This document shows, piece after piece, positions 55,601 to 64,000 of a stretch of 64,000 bases of DNA; position 1 is the stretch's first letter, and each line of letters starts with the position of its first letter. The DNA is from Misgurnus anguillicaudatus (lineage: Eukaryota > Chordata > Actinopteri > Cypriniformes > Cobitidae). Position numbers and translations under genes: made by a program. Where the stretch lies: the NCBI RefSeq assembly GCF_027580225.2, contig NW_027395277.1:2235001-2299000 (forward strand). The letters are read 5' to 3'. The notes beneath the pieces are model-generated. The model had not been told where the DNA came from. It was given only the letters and a program-made list of their open reading frames with translations, and made no database searches.

Positions 55601-58503
55601 ATTCGTCTTTTCAGTCTTTTTCACCAGGTGATGTTTTCACCCATACAAATATTATGAACTTGCAAGCCACACTTTGTACACATTTAATGTGTGGTGTTTC
55701 GTTGGCGGTAAGAAACCTATGCACAAAAGTACTGAGTTACTCTTTAGTTTGCGCCAAATTAAATGTGTTATTTTTCAGGTAGGTAATTATAACCATGCAG
55801 ACAGTTTAAAGTTTAAAAGGGCACATTAATTTGTGTGTTTGGTGTAATACAATGTGTTTGCGTGATTTATGGTTCATTATTTCCACATACTGTATATTTT
55901 TGTAGCAGCTCTAAGTCCCGTCCATCTGTAACAGGTTGTTTTGTACAAAGCTCATCGTTGTGAGAAAGTGCGGTGTAAACAGGTGTGAACCGATTGGCCA
56001 GCTATCCAGTGCGTTGTGATTGGCCAAATTACGTTAACGTAAATGTGACGTTCTTTCTGAACGAGCCGTTTTAGGTAGGCGATGATGACGCTTCACTTTT
56101 AAGAAGATTTCTTTCGATTTGAAACTTTAAATTTTGCAACTTTACAGATCTTTTATGTGCACAGACATCATTTAAAGGCGGAGTCCATGATGTTTGAAAG
56201 CCAATGTTGATATTTGAAATCACCTAAACAAACACGCCCCTACCCCAATACCCCAAGACGCGCCCCACACATACGCAACCCGGCATTTGATTTGATTTGA
56301 TTGGCTATAAGTGTGTTTTGGTAGTCGGCCCGTCTCCTTTTCCAAAGCGTTTTTCAAACATCGTGGACTCCTCCTTTAACACTCTAAAAACAAAGAAAAA
56401 CATGAAATCGGGTCATATGACTCCTTTAACAAACTTTTACTTGATCAGCAAGTTGACCTGAACGAGAAAATTGATCATAGAATTTGTTCGTGCTAATACT
56501 TGCTTTAGTGCCCCTTGTGGCAATGCTGAGAATGCATCTTGCATTGCACAGTCAATTGCGTCTAATGGTGTATTCTCACCAGATGCGAATGAAGCGTTAA
56601 GCGTGAATGATTTACATGTTAAGTTAATGCAAAGACGCAATAGACATCCTGTGGCGCGATTCCTGCGAATGATGTGGCTCGAATTGAGCATTTCGAGAAT
56701 TTGACACGCATGATTCGCGTGAAACGCATGAGTTGAAAAATCTGAACTTTGGCGGATATTAATGCCGCGTTAACCAATCAGGACCTTAATTGCCGTAGTA
56801 GTGATGTGATTATGACGTAGCCAGCGGAGGCAGAAATACGAAAACAACAATGGAGGACAAAATCATAGTCGCTGTATGTGGACACCCGGAGCTGTACGAC
56901 ACATCTTCGTTCGTACTTTTATAAAAACAGGAATAAAAAGGATAGTGCTTGAAGGAAAGTGAGTGAGGAGGTCAGACAATCTGGTTAGTTGTAAAAACGC
57001 TCTTTACTCAACATGAGCTATAATATGAAGAGTTTCGTTGCAAAACGAGATAACTATGTTTTTTTTTTCAGAAATCTCGTTTTTTATAATAATAACATGA
57101 TAACATAATAATAAACATGTTTTGACAAAAACGAGTTATCTCGTTTTGCAACTAAACTCTTCATATATATATATATATATATATACACATACATACAAGC
57201 TAGCTGAGGCCAGCAAATTATGCGCATTCGCGTCTAAATTTCACATGCGAATTTCACGAGAAAAATAAAACGTGTCAAATAAAACAAGTTAACTTAAAAT
57301 ATCTAAGAGTCCTACTACGCGCGATTAGCATGATTTATTAGCCTCATTCGCGTCTGTTGTGAACGTTCAGTAATGGTGTTCACACCAGCCACGGTAGAGG
57401 CGTCAAGCGCGAGTAATTTCAATGTTAAGTCAATGTAAAGACGCGTTGACGCGTGTCTGGAGGTCTCGCGGCACAAATGAGGCATTTAGCGCGGCGCAGT
57501 AGACGCGATTCTGCCTCATTCGCGCTTCTAGTTTGCGCGAATTGAGCGTTGCCGCGAGAAATGCGTGAGTTGAAAAATTTTAACTTTGGCCTTAAAACGC
57601 GCTGTCTTGAATGTCTTGATGAATAGAATTTCATGCGCGGCTTTCACGCGAGAATGAAGCGAGTACACTCGAAATGTTCAAGCGTCCATATGAATTTAAC
57701 GCATCAAACGCGTCTTGTGTGAACCCAACATAACACATTTTGGACCTCAAAGGCAAGTGAAATTATTTTGGCATATAATGCATAGCAAAAGTTCAATATT
57801 TTTAAGTTTTAAGGCTTTAAGCACTCGCCATATAAAGTTGGTATGTATACAGCCATTTAAATTATTATATATTTATCATGTTTTTCAGATCTGTTACACC
57901 AAGACACAGAGTTGCAAAATGAAATAAGAGTCACCTCTACATCAGACTGTATGATGTCACCTTCACCGCCACTGAGTGCAGTGGCTCCCCCTGGTGGCCG
58001 GAGGATAACACAAATTCGTACTAGGAGAATCAAACCTCATAACGGTGAAATTGGCATGTTGATGCCATCAGAGGACAAACAAATGTCAAATATTGGAGCC
58101 TTAAAGACAAACTCAATCTTTGAGCCCCAGAGTACCACGATTGTAAAAACCATGTCACCTCAAATTCTCCGAAAACCATGTAGACCATCCACAAGTCTTG
58201 GCATCACACCTCTTAGAGCACAATGGTATGTTTTAGTTACTATGTTTAAATGGATAGTGCAAGCATGATTGAGGTTTGCATTCCTGAATCTGCCATGCTT
58301 TGCGCTAATAAATATTTATTTTGCCATATAGGTCAGAAGCTCCTGGGAATTATCATCAATCAGAGAACCAGCACAAACCAATCATACGTTCTAACACATC
58401 TCATCAACTTACGCCAAAACGTCCACAAACAGCCAGAGCTGCACTGCAAAGGCTACCAAACCGAACCCTCCTGCCCAACAGAGGAAATGGGCTCCTGGAA
58501 TAA
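43535..58503 (+). CDS. lrrc56: Leucine-rich repeat-containing protein 56 (complete, 12 coding exons)
   Basis: LRRC56 works in assembly or transport of outer dynein arms in motile cilia, and human mutations cause primary ciliary dyskinesia (family knowledge). Twelve exons with GT-AG borders and compatible phases join to 1887 nt, 628 residues. The N-terminus is short and polar. The segment with LEMCVDTR (about 62-69) and the following GVYLPKLRELKM matches the family. About five LRRs start near residues 82, 105, 127, 149 and 175, with a cap-like segment YSYRSAVREMIPQLRFLD (198-216). The conserved FLCGNP is at about 324-329 and an AELRTWR motif at about 379-385. An Asp/Glu run lies at 410-420, then a basic Ser/Pro-rich tail. 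The start ATG at 43535 follows a noncoding exon. Head-to-head with hras, as in other vertebrates. No frameshift is seen. Confidence 0.95.
43818..43905 (+). CDS. lrrc56: lrrc56 exon 3 (residues 47-75 plus first base of 76)
   Basis: Acceptor TTTTCCAG. Encodes KILSGSDNLEEV and the conserved LEMCVDTR motif, ending NNF G| at donor GTGAGA. Confidence 0.94.
44188..44833. mobile_element. TTAA MITE (TATCATGAAAATCTGAC family), interrupted
   Basis: Right TTAA at 44830-44833. The left end is mutated (TGTAAAGGTGGAC). Shares long similarity with 59396-59742. Split by a TGAAGAG element inserted at TA. Confidence 0.75.
44204..44451. mobile_element. TGAAGAGTTT-ended element, copy 2
   Basis: TIR TGAAGAGTTTTGTTGCAAAA and inverse. 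Flanks GGACATA and TATCATG reconstruct the host MITE with a duplicated TA. Confidence 0.82.
44901..45316. mobile_element. TATAGACNGTTTCA-ended element, copy 2
   Basis: Ends ATAGATGGTTTCAGCAGTA and GTCCGATGAAAAGGTCTATA. In lrrc56 intron 3. Confidence 0.65.
46203..46263 (+). CDS. lrrc56: lrrc56 exon 4 (residues 76-96)
   Basis: 61-nt exon after acceptor TTGCCTGTCAG. Encodes GVYLPKLRELKMNNSLILSI and a split Arg. First LRR. Donor ACG|GTAAGA. Confidence 0.94.
46858..46954 (+). CDS. lrrc56: lrrc56 exon 5 (residues 96-128)
   Basis: Acceptor TTTCCTCAG. Encodes DLGTSLSHLQVLWLARCGL and ends CLSSLK. Second LRR. Donor AAAG|GTATAA. Confidence 0.95.
47190..47262 (-). mobile_element. Possible SINE fragment
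   Basis: Minus strand contains GGGGTTCAAGTCCGG, B-box like. No A box or stem. Confidence 0.35.
47363..47563 (+). CDS. lrrc56: lrrc56 exon 6 (residues 129-195)
   Basis: Acceptor TTTTACATAG. 201 nt in phase 0. Encodes ELYIAYNNIS, LEVLDLEGNDV and LRTLSLEGNPV, LRRs 3 to 5. Donor GAG|GTACAG. Confidence 0.95.
47655..47800 (+). mobile_element. SINE fragment, plus orientation
   Basis: GCTAGCAATGTCAAGGTCAT then GGGTTTGATTCCTAGG (B box) and a tail GGATAAAAGCATCAGA. Same family as 38380. Confidence 0.6.
48111..48520. mobile_element. hAT element, 410 bp, perfect 8-bp duplication
   Basis: GCTGTACA at 48103-48110 and 48521-48528. Ends TAGGGATGCACGATATATCG and CGGTGCATCCCTA. A (TA)n tract lies inside. 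Confidence 0.92.
49018..49771. mobile_element. hAT element, 754 bp, perfect duplication, with transposase start remnant
   Basis: ATATAGAT at 49010-49017 and 49772-49779. Starts CAGTAATTCTCAAAGTGTGG, ends AGTTTGAGAAACACTG. A plus-strand frame from 49203 reads MDRWLNQRGVKIKDQ to a stop after 21 residues, resembling the start of hAT/ZBED transposases. Confidence 0.88.
49868..50372. mobile_element. MITE with CCCAGTCTCACAAAATTATG ends
   Basis: Inverse end CATAATTTCGTGAGACTGGG. Arms extend through ATAGTCATGTAATTTTT. Internal ACCCAAA/TTTGGGT-like telomere-unrelated motifs. Confidence 0.8.
50613..51716 (+). repeat. 102-bp minisatellite, about 11 units
   Basis: GTTGAGGTCAAGAAAAATAT recurs every 102 bp. 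Units are 95% or more alike by eye. As 102 is 34 codons, ORFs of up to 125 residues arise from unit translation (repeats of MTNYICTTVVEVKKNIHD). Stops in several units argue against coding. Confidence 0.95.
52317..52497 (+). CDS. lrrc56: lrrc56 exon 7 (residues 196-255)
   Basis: Acceptor TTTTTGAGAACAG after a 4.75-kb intron. Encodes ADYSYRSAVREMIPQLRFLD, the LRR cap, then a Ser/Thr-rich linker. The alternative AG three bases later would break the conserved YSYR frame. Donor ACAG|GTAAAC. Confidence 0.95.
52657..52848 (+). CDS. lrrc56: lrrc56 exon 8 (residues 256-319)
   Basis: Acceptor TTTTTTGCCATCAG. Encodes a low-complexity Ser/Pro/Arg segment (ISSSSVCSRPGSARP) ending LSNLTS. Using the next AG (two bases on) gives an early stop, which fixes the border. 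Donor AGTG|GTAAGG. Confidence 0.92.
52915..52960 (-). mobile_element. SINE tail fragment
   Basis: CTAGCAGATGCTTTTATCCA followed by AAACAATTTGC. Shared tail module with 25281 and 38380. Confidence 0.5.
53134..53275. mobile_element. Decayed relative of the CRE-bearing MITE
   Basis: Shares TGTTCGACTTCA, GGATGACATCAAA and the inverted TTTTGATGTCATG with the copy at 42664. The CREs are degraded to TGACATCA. Located in lrrc56 intron 8. Confidence 0.55.
54932..54996 (+). CDS. lrrc56: lrrc56 exon 9 (residues 320-341)
   Basis: 65-nt exon after TTTCCACACAG encoding GFGSFLCGNPLQAVRARTKK. The LCGNP motif is conserved in the family. Donor AAATG|GTCAGC is weaker than the others. Confidence 0.9.
55189..55334 (+). 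CDS. lrrc56: lrrc56 exon 10 (residues 342-389)
   Basis: Acceptor TTTCGTGTGTCCAG. Encodes a basic segment, then DRSDVFAELRTWRIEHN, matching the family's conserved region. Donor AACAA|GTATTG. Confidence 0.92.
55419..55627 (+). CDS. lrrc56: lrrc56 exon 11 (residues 390-459)
   Basis: Acceptor TAACCCCTGACAG. Encodes RLSAIEKDRQPQVMKIL followed by an acidic run (410-420: 9 of 11 residues Asp or Glu by a GATGAT/GAAGAA-rich stretch) and a Ser/Thr-rich end. Donor CCAG|GTGATG. Confidence 0.92.
56172..56379. mobile_element. 208-bp TTAA MITE, family GGCGGAGTCC (inverted relative of 11243)
   Basis: TTAA at both ends. The interior is the inverse of 11243-11466. Confidence 0.85.
56564..57365 (+). mobile_element. 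Harbinger-type MADF element, broken copy
   Basis: ATGGAGGACAAAATCATAGT at 56850 repeats the MADF exon with a four-base insertion and an in-frame stop. Interrupted at 57026 by a TGAAGAG element. Confidence 0.6.
57026..57163. mobile_element. TGAAGAGTTT-ended element, copy 3, followed by (TA)n
   Basis: TIR TGAAGAGTTTCGTTGCAAAA and inverse, 138 bp. The intact site is seen at about 40280 (GAGCTATACAT). Confidence 0.82.
57373..57726. mobile_element. Short MADF-element relative
   Basis: GGTGTTCACACCAGC start, GTCTTGTGTGAACCC end, CpG-rich interior. The coding exon is missing. Confidence 0.6.
57889..58225 (+). CDS. lrrc56: lrrc56 exon 12 (residues 460-571)
   Basis: Acceptor CATGTTTTTCAG. The longest coding exon, encoding a polar, basic tail (APPGGRRITQIRTRRIKPH and beyond). 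Donor CAATG|GTATGT. Confidence 0.92.
58332..58503 (+). CDS. lrrc56: lrrc56 last coding exon (residues 572-628, stop)
   Basis: Acceptor TATTTTGCCATATAG. Encodes WSEAPGNYHQSENQHK and ends RGNGLLE, with TAA at 58501-58503. A clear poly(A) signal is not evident close by. The nearest AATAAA (about 59639) is inside a MITE. Confidence 0.9.
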
Positions 58504-59312
58504 CGGACATGGTGTTAATATTTCAAGCAAAGGAAAATGAGCAAAAGTGTAATCCCTAACACTCAGGATCACTTTTTAAGTAGTTTGGCTGATGTCACAC
58601 TGATGAAACACTAGTGGGCGCCATGCCTATTGTAAAATATGTTTGTAGTTTTGCTCTTCTGTTTTTGCAAACATATTTCATGCATGATTGATGTAATTAT
58701 CAAGCTGGCCATGTCCTTAATGTTTCTTCTACAGTATAATGTGTATACACTATACAGAGAAACAGGTTATTGCATAGATATGGTATACACACCCAGATGT
58801 TGTATTTGAGGTGATGTTCATGTCATATCTTTCTCCTAACCGTGTTCTTCTGCAGCACAGCATCCCTCTGTCAGGTTATTTAACATGTCTGGTCTTGCTG
58901 GTACATCGTGTGCAGCCACAGGTGTAAGACTGTTATTTTAAGTGTCACTGAAATATGTACCACACATGACAACGGCATACACTATATCTGTCACAAAGTC
59001 CTCTGGCATTCAGTTCCTTCAAGTATGCACAGTTTTTTGCCTCATTGTGTGTTTTAACAAGCAGCTTTATTGTAATTTCAGATTGTTCAGACTGTTGAAG
59101 TGTCTAGATCTTTATTTATGTTTTACTACTTACTTTAACAAACAAACTTCTGTACCGCTAAAGAGCAAATATTCACATGGCGTGAGTGAGGAATATGCTT
59201 TCTGAATTATTCATGTATATTTCTATATTTTTATATTGTTGTGTTTTATAGCATCCTGTGGTGGAAATGACATTTGAAAATGTTGTGGTATAATATGATT
59301 GGCTGATTTGAC

Positions 59313-60072
59313 TTAAAGGAATAGTTCACCCTCCAAAAAACTTTTGAACCCCAAATGTCTTTCTTTGTACTTCAGAACCCAAATGCAGTTTTTATTTAAA
59401 GGAGACATTGGCTTTTTCCATGTTTAAGTGCTATAATTGTGTCCCCAGTGCTTCTATAAACCTGGGAAATGTGAAAAAGATCAACCCAGTAACTTAGTTT
59501 TGGTAAACCATTCTCTGCAAGCATGTGAAAAAATAGGTCATTAAAATTTGGCTCCCCTTGTGATGTCAGAAAGGGATAATACCGCCCCTTAATGAGATCA
59601 ACTCATTTGCATTTAAAGTGGCAATTTTAACATGTTATAATAAATTATTTATATGGTATTTTAAGCTAAAACTTCGCATACGTACTCTGGGGACACCAAA
59701 GATTTTTTTGACATTTAAAAAAAAGTGAAATGTCCCCTTTAAGCGTTTTCTCTATTTAAGTGCACATTCTCGGTGTCTGAATTGTTTAGGCAGTTTTAGG
59801 ATGTTATATGACTTATATGTGTAACAACTAAAACAATAGTAATTTTCACAACAACAAAGTAGAGGAGTAAATGTCTTCAGGACACTTAAAATATAAGTTG
59901 AATTAAGTTTTTTATTTAACACTTTGCATCATTTTGAAGCTTAAAGGTTTTCTGGTTACTATAGGAGTGGATGGTGACTAAGGTGGTTATAGTAACCAGA
60001 AAACCCCAAACCACCTTTTGATGGTGAGTAAATAATGATAATATTAAAATTTTGGGGTCAACTATCCCTTTA
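59313..60072. mobile_element. TTAA MITE (AAAGGAATAGTTCACC) with nested MITE
   Basis: Left TTAAAGGAATAGTTCACC, right GGTCAACTATCCCTTT. Contains a 59396-59742 insertion. Confidence 0.65.
59396..59742. mobile_element. TTAA MITE, relative of 44188-44833
   Basis: TTAA borders, ends AAAGGAGACATTGG and GTGAAATGTCCCC. Shared interior with GTGATGTCAGAA.GGGATAA. Confidence 0.8.
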
Positions 60073-60690
60073 TCTAGCATTTTGTGTATCAAAATAGTCA
60101 ATATATTTTAACAATGACAAAATTACCGTTGGGGTGAGGGACAGTCTTCTGTAAATAATGTTACAGGGCTATTAAATGCTTCATTCTCATTGATTGAGAA
60201 ACGGTCTACAGGTGTGCATTATTTCAAAAGTGTCTGTCAGCCCACCTATGAAGTAGTTCCAGGTCTGACCGCATTACAGTTATATCTTCGCCAAGTTTAA
60301 CTGAAATAACGAATTTTTTTACATTTCAACAAATAAAGCATAAATAAATGTGTGGTAGCGAATTAAATAAATTGAAAAATAAAAAAATAAATAAAATGAA
60401 TATCCTACAGTAAATTACCAGAGATTGCCTGCTTGTTACGTTTTGCTTCATTCCTGATATCATAAAACTAGAACAAATTATTCATAAATACTGACAAAAA
60501 ATAATATAGAAATATTGATAGGCCATTTTGTTCCCAATACTGTAAACAAGAAGGCTTCCCAATAGCATTTTAACTTTAGGACAAAACCTGCCAAATGTCC
60601 TAAAATAAAACATCTGGACAATCTCTATGGTGTGGTAACTGTGGTATAAGCTGAAAAAATTGACTGGAAATCATTGAATTATTCTTTTTT

Positions 60691-60993
60691 TATAAACCGT
60701 TTCAGCAGTAACAACATAAACAAGCGGCTGTCACGGTCCGCACGTAACTTCCGGTAAACGTCGCTAAGAATAAATAACAACAAAGTTCTTTAAACGTAGC
60801 TTATTTATATAACAAGCAAAAAAACAACACATAGATTACATAGGAAACCAAAACATTTGTTATTTTCGACGAGGCATTTGTCCAAGAGATCAGTTTAGTA
60901 ACTAGTCAGGCCATTTAAAAAAAAGGAAACCGGAAGTAAAGTTCGGATCCAGACGTGTATCACGTGCGTCCGATGAAACCATCTATACGCTTT
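60691..60993 (-). mobile_element. TATAGACNGTTTCA-ended element, copy 3 (inverted)
   Basis: TATAAACCGTTTCAGCAGTA start, CGATGAAACCATCTATA end. Inner ACTTCCGGTAAACG and GGAAGTAAAGTTCGG. Confidence 0.75.
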
Positions 60994-61065
60994 AGCTATA
61001 AAATATGAATTACGGTAATTTACTTGGTGTTTATTTATTTTGCTTTTATCAGAAATAAACTACAC

Positions 61066-61437
61066 TTAAAGGTGCAGTGTGTGAATTTTAGCGGCATCTA
61101 GTGGTGAGATTGCGAATTGCAACCACCGGCTCAGTCCACTGCTCACCCCTCGCTTTGAAACGCATAGAGAAGCTGCGGTAGTCACCGCCGGAAAAACATG
61201 TCATCATCGGAGACAAATTACTAAAAAAAGTTTGCTTCTGTAGAAACATGGCGGCACAAAATGGTGACTTCCGCGTAAGGGGACCCTCTGTGTATGTAGA
61301 TAAAAATGTCTCATTCTAAGGTAATAAAAACATAACGGTTCAATATGAAAGGTCTTTACACACCCCTGATAATATAGTTTTGTATAATTTTGCATTTCTG
61401 TCAAGATCCTTCTAAAAAGTACACACTGCACCTTTAA
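61066..61437. mobile_element. TTAA MITE, family AAAGGTGCAGTGTG, 372 bp
   Basis: TTAA borders, ends AAAGGTGCAGTGTGTG and ACACACTGCACCT. Inserted in a partial TATAGAC-family element whose intact relative at 35735 shows the TTAA target. Confidence 0.88.
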
Positions 61438-61685
61438 AGGACTTCATTGTTATTGATTCTTAGCGGAGTTTACCGGAAGTTACGTTTGTTCCGCAAAAGC
61501 GTTTGTTTATGTTGTTACTGCTAAAACCCTGGTTTTAAGTTATTTCACGTTTTGTTTAAATTTGTTTTACAAATAAAAATCAACAGAGATTTGCGTTATT
61601 GAAGTCACACATTTTGATTAATGATTCCCCAAAAAACAGAGCATTTCATCTAACGCACCATAGACGTTCGCATAAACAAAGCCGT

Positions 61686-61818
61686 TGATTGGACGAATGA
61701 ATGACGACGTCAGTGATTGAAACGTTCGGGGATTGTCGCGTCGCTCGCGTGGTGTGTAGAGGTTCAGCGTAATATTTTGGACACCGTGGAGGAAGAGAAG
61801 TGATGAAGAGCGTTAGTG
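61686..61818 (+). promoter_or_regulatory. CpG-rich possible promoter and first exon of a third gene
   Basis: An inverted CCAAT (GATTGGACG, about 61687), a CRE-like GACGTCAGTG (about 61706) and a CpG cluster precede a stretch ending in a strong donor (GTTAGTG|GTAAGT, GT at 61819-61820). An ATG at 61803 opens MKSVS, but the exon may be noncoding. By synteny the next gene could be rassf7- or lmntd2-like; nothing in the sequence shows which. Confidence 0.4.
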
Positions 61819-61829
61819 GTAAGTGTTTA

Positions 61830-62905
61830 TCTTCAGTTACAGATTTATATTCGATTTATGCTGCATATGAGTTAAGTTATGTATATAATGCCTAGCAATG
61901 TTATGTTTACAAACACAACGAATAAACTACAGCTTAATCCGAGACGTTGAGGAAAACTGACTTCACACTGACACTAGTTGTTATAAAGTCAATAAAATAT
62001 CGCAGAAAAGTGAAGTTGCTTATGAGAAACGCTTTAGCATCAATTGTTTATTTACAGACGCCACCTGCTTTGACATTTATGCACTTTTAAACATGCTGTA
62101 GTTGTTGAAACACTCTTTTGGGTTATAAATTAAAGACGTTCTAATTTGTAAACAATGAGTTGACACAACTTGAAGTAACTTATTTATAAGTATGCATTAT
62201 GCAGATTGATTGATCTATAATCTTTTAGTGCAATACACATTTACTAATGCATTAAAATTTTGTGATTATCTGTATGTATTTGTCAGATATTTAGGTAAGT
62301 GAAAAAGGCAATATGACTGAGAACTGATGTCATATGTCTGCTATATGTGCATACAAATAGGCCATCACTGTCATAAAGCTAATGTCTGGTAATGATAACA
62401 GCATATAGCTGGAGTTGTGATGTGATGCTTTGTGTCATGTCAGTTGAGCAGCTTGTATTTAGATTTGGCAGATGATAGATGCAAAAAATATTTTTTTAAA
62501 TGAATAGTAAAATTTCATTTTATTTTTGCCCTCGTATTCTTTTCTCCTCCACATCTTTTTTTCTGGGTAAAGCCTTTCTGGAATCTGAGGGTTGATATGG
62601 GAATCAAATAGTTTCCCTCCTGCAAAAGCTCACAGTGAGTCATCTGTCCAGCTGCTAGAAGATAGACAAGAACAAAAAGGGCTTATGTACCAGCTGGAGA
62701 TAGCGCATACTTCTTCACAGGCATCCCCTTCACATTACACACACATATAACTGTGCCTTTTGAGTGCACTTTGCGTTTCCCATGAGAGAAATATTTAGGA
62801 AATTACCCTTCAAACAGCTTTGATTTTTGGATTACTTGGTTTTTGGGCTGCATTATATTTATATTTATGAATTCATGTCCGTTTAATGGCAGTCAACTGC
62901 AAAAT
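61830..62905. other. No recognisable feature (possible intron of the next gene)
   Basis: AT-rich with no paired repeat ends. No exon supported. Confidence 0.4.
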
Positions 62906-62911
62906 AACTAA

Positions 62912-63489
62912 GGCTATGTCCACACGAAGCCGGTGCATTCCCTATCCGATAATTTTTTTTCCTTGCTCTAAAAAAATAATCAGAAAACACGAAACCACTG
63001 AAACCGACTGAAAGCGGTGTAGTATATATGCCGGACCAGTATGGGGCGCTGTAATTCTGCCACAGGTATACACTATACATGGAGAAGAAGACTTTGAGCA
63101 TGCGCATAACCAACGTTTGGTGTTGTCCATTATCGCTTGTTGGTCACCACAATTGCATAGAAGCAATAGATTTTGCTGTAATAAAGCTAGTAGGCTTTAG
63201 TAGCTTCTGTAGCACGAACACAATTACGTAGTTCGCCGTTATTGTTGTTGCTGTTACGTGTGACGCTTCCGACACGTGATGTGATGACGTTTTCGCTTCA
63301 CAAAATTTACGGATTGGCTGTACAGACGAAACCGCAAGGGTGTCGGTTTCAGATTTATCCACTTTAGGACCTGGTTTCAAAAAATAGCGGATTCAGTCTC
63401 CCAAAATGCCGGATCCGTGTGGATGAAACGCAAATACGATAACAAATTTATACGTATACAGTGATACGCGTCTCCGTGTGGACAGCCCC
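62912..63489. mobile_element. PIF/Harbinger-like MITE with TAA target duplication
   Basis: TAA at 62909-62911 and 63490-63492. Ends GGCTATGTCCACACG and CGTGTGGACAGCCCC. 578 bp. Confidence 0.75.
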
Positions 63490-63599
63490 TAAGTGTAATT
63501 GTTGCCTTTTCAAATTGGTTTCTGTTTAAAGATCCTTATGAAAGATAATACGAATAGGAGATCTTTTTTAAGAGATATTTGTCGATAAAATGTTCCTGT

Positions 63600-63700
63600 T
63601 AAATAGTTCACTCAAAAATGAAAATTCTTCATCGTCATGTCATTCTAAACCTGTATGACTTTCTTTCTTGTTTATGCAGTAAAGGTAAATAGGGACTGGA
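63600..63700. mobile_element. Left arm of a TTAA MITE
   Basis: TTAAATAGTTCACTCAAAAA then TGTCATTCTAAACCTGTATG, common to the AAAGGATAGTTCAC family (25724, and about 46309). No right arm in the window. Confidence 0.5.
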
Positions 63701-64000
63701 GATGAAGCTCAAAAAAAAAGAAAGATAGATGATGTTCATAAACCAAGCTGCCTTAAAAAATTGAGTTAATTAAACTTAAAAATATTAGGTAATGTTGTGT
63801 AAAAATGTTGAGTCGACTGATATTTTTAACTCTTTCCTTGCCATTGACGAGTTATCTCGTCAATTAACACTTTCACCGCCAGCGGTTTTTTAAAAAGTTG
63901 CCAGCCAGCGCCAGCGTTTTTCATGATTTTCACAAAAGTTTAATGCCTTCCAGAAAATGTTCTTCTTCAAATATATAAACATACAATATACCAAATGAAA

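Overview
This is vertebrate nuclear DNA from a teleost fish, most likely a cyprinid. The genes are intron-split, and the rest is densely packed with small non-autonomous DNA transposons of fish type (hAT, TTAA-target, PIF/Harbinger-like, TA-target), fragments of tRNA-derived SINEs, one non-LTR retrotransposon tail, minisatellites and microsatellites. There are no bacterial, phage or CRISPR features.

Two complete protein-coding genes lie head to head. On the minus strand is an HRAS orthologue: four coding exons between 23243 and 30193 give a complete 189-residue Ras protein ending in a CAAX box, followed by a probable 3'UTR intron and UTR exon (about 20375-20923). Its likely GC-box promoter and noncoding first exon lie near 42470-42650, so intron 1 is about 12 kb. 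On the plus strand is lrrc56, a leucine-rich-repeat protein needed for ciliary dynein arms. It has a noncoding first exon ending at 43444 and twelve coding exons (43535-58503) that splice in frame into a 628-residue protein. HRAS next to LRRC56 is the ancestral vertebrate arrangement. The roughly 0.7-kb interval between the two starts holds a GC box, a 175-bp MITE carrying two perfect CRE palindromes, a ZNF143/Staf-like motif and an RFX-type X-box.

Layout: 1-20350 is gene-free and repeat-rich, including a nest of hAT, Harbinger-like and TTAA elements at 3.1-8.7 kb. 20350-42650 is HRAS with its transposon-loaded introns. 42650-43445 is the shared promoter interval. 43445-58503 is lrrc56, whose intron 6 holds an 11-copy 102-bp minisatellite. 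58504-64000 is mostly MITEs, plus a CpG-rich possible first exon of a third plus-strand gene ending at 61818.

I see no sign of a novel enzymatic or defence system. The interesting material is regulatory (the bidirectional promoter and its CRE-bearing MITE), architectural (insertions and a duplication within tens of bases of HRAS splice acceptors) and transposon biology (datable nesting, pre-insertion target sites visible in paralogous copies, and a MADF-coding exon kept in non-autonomous elements).
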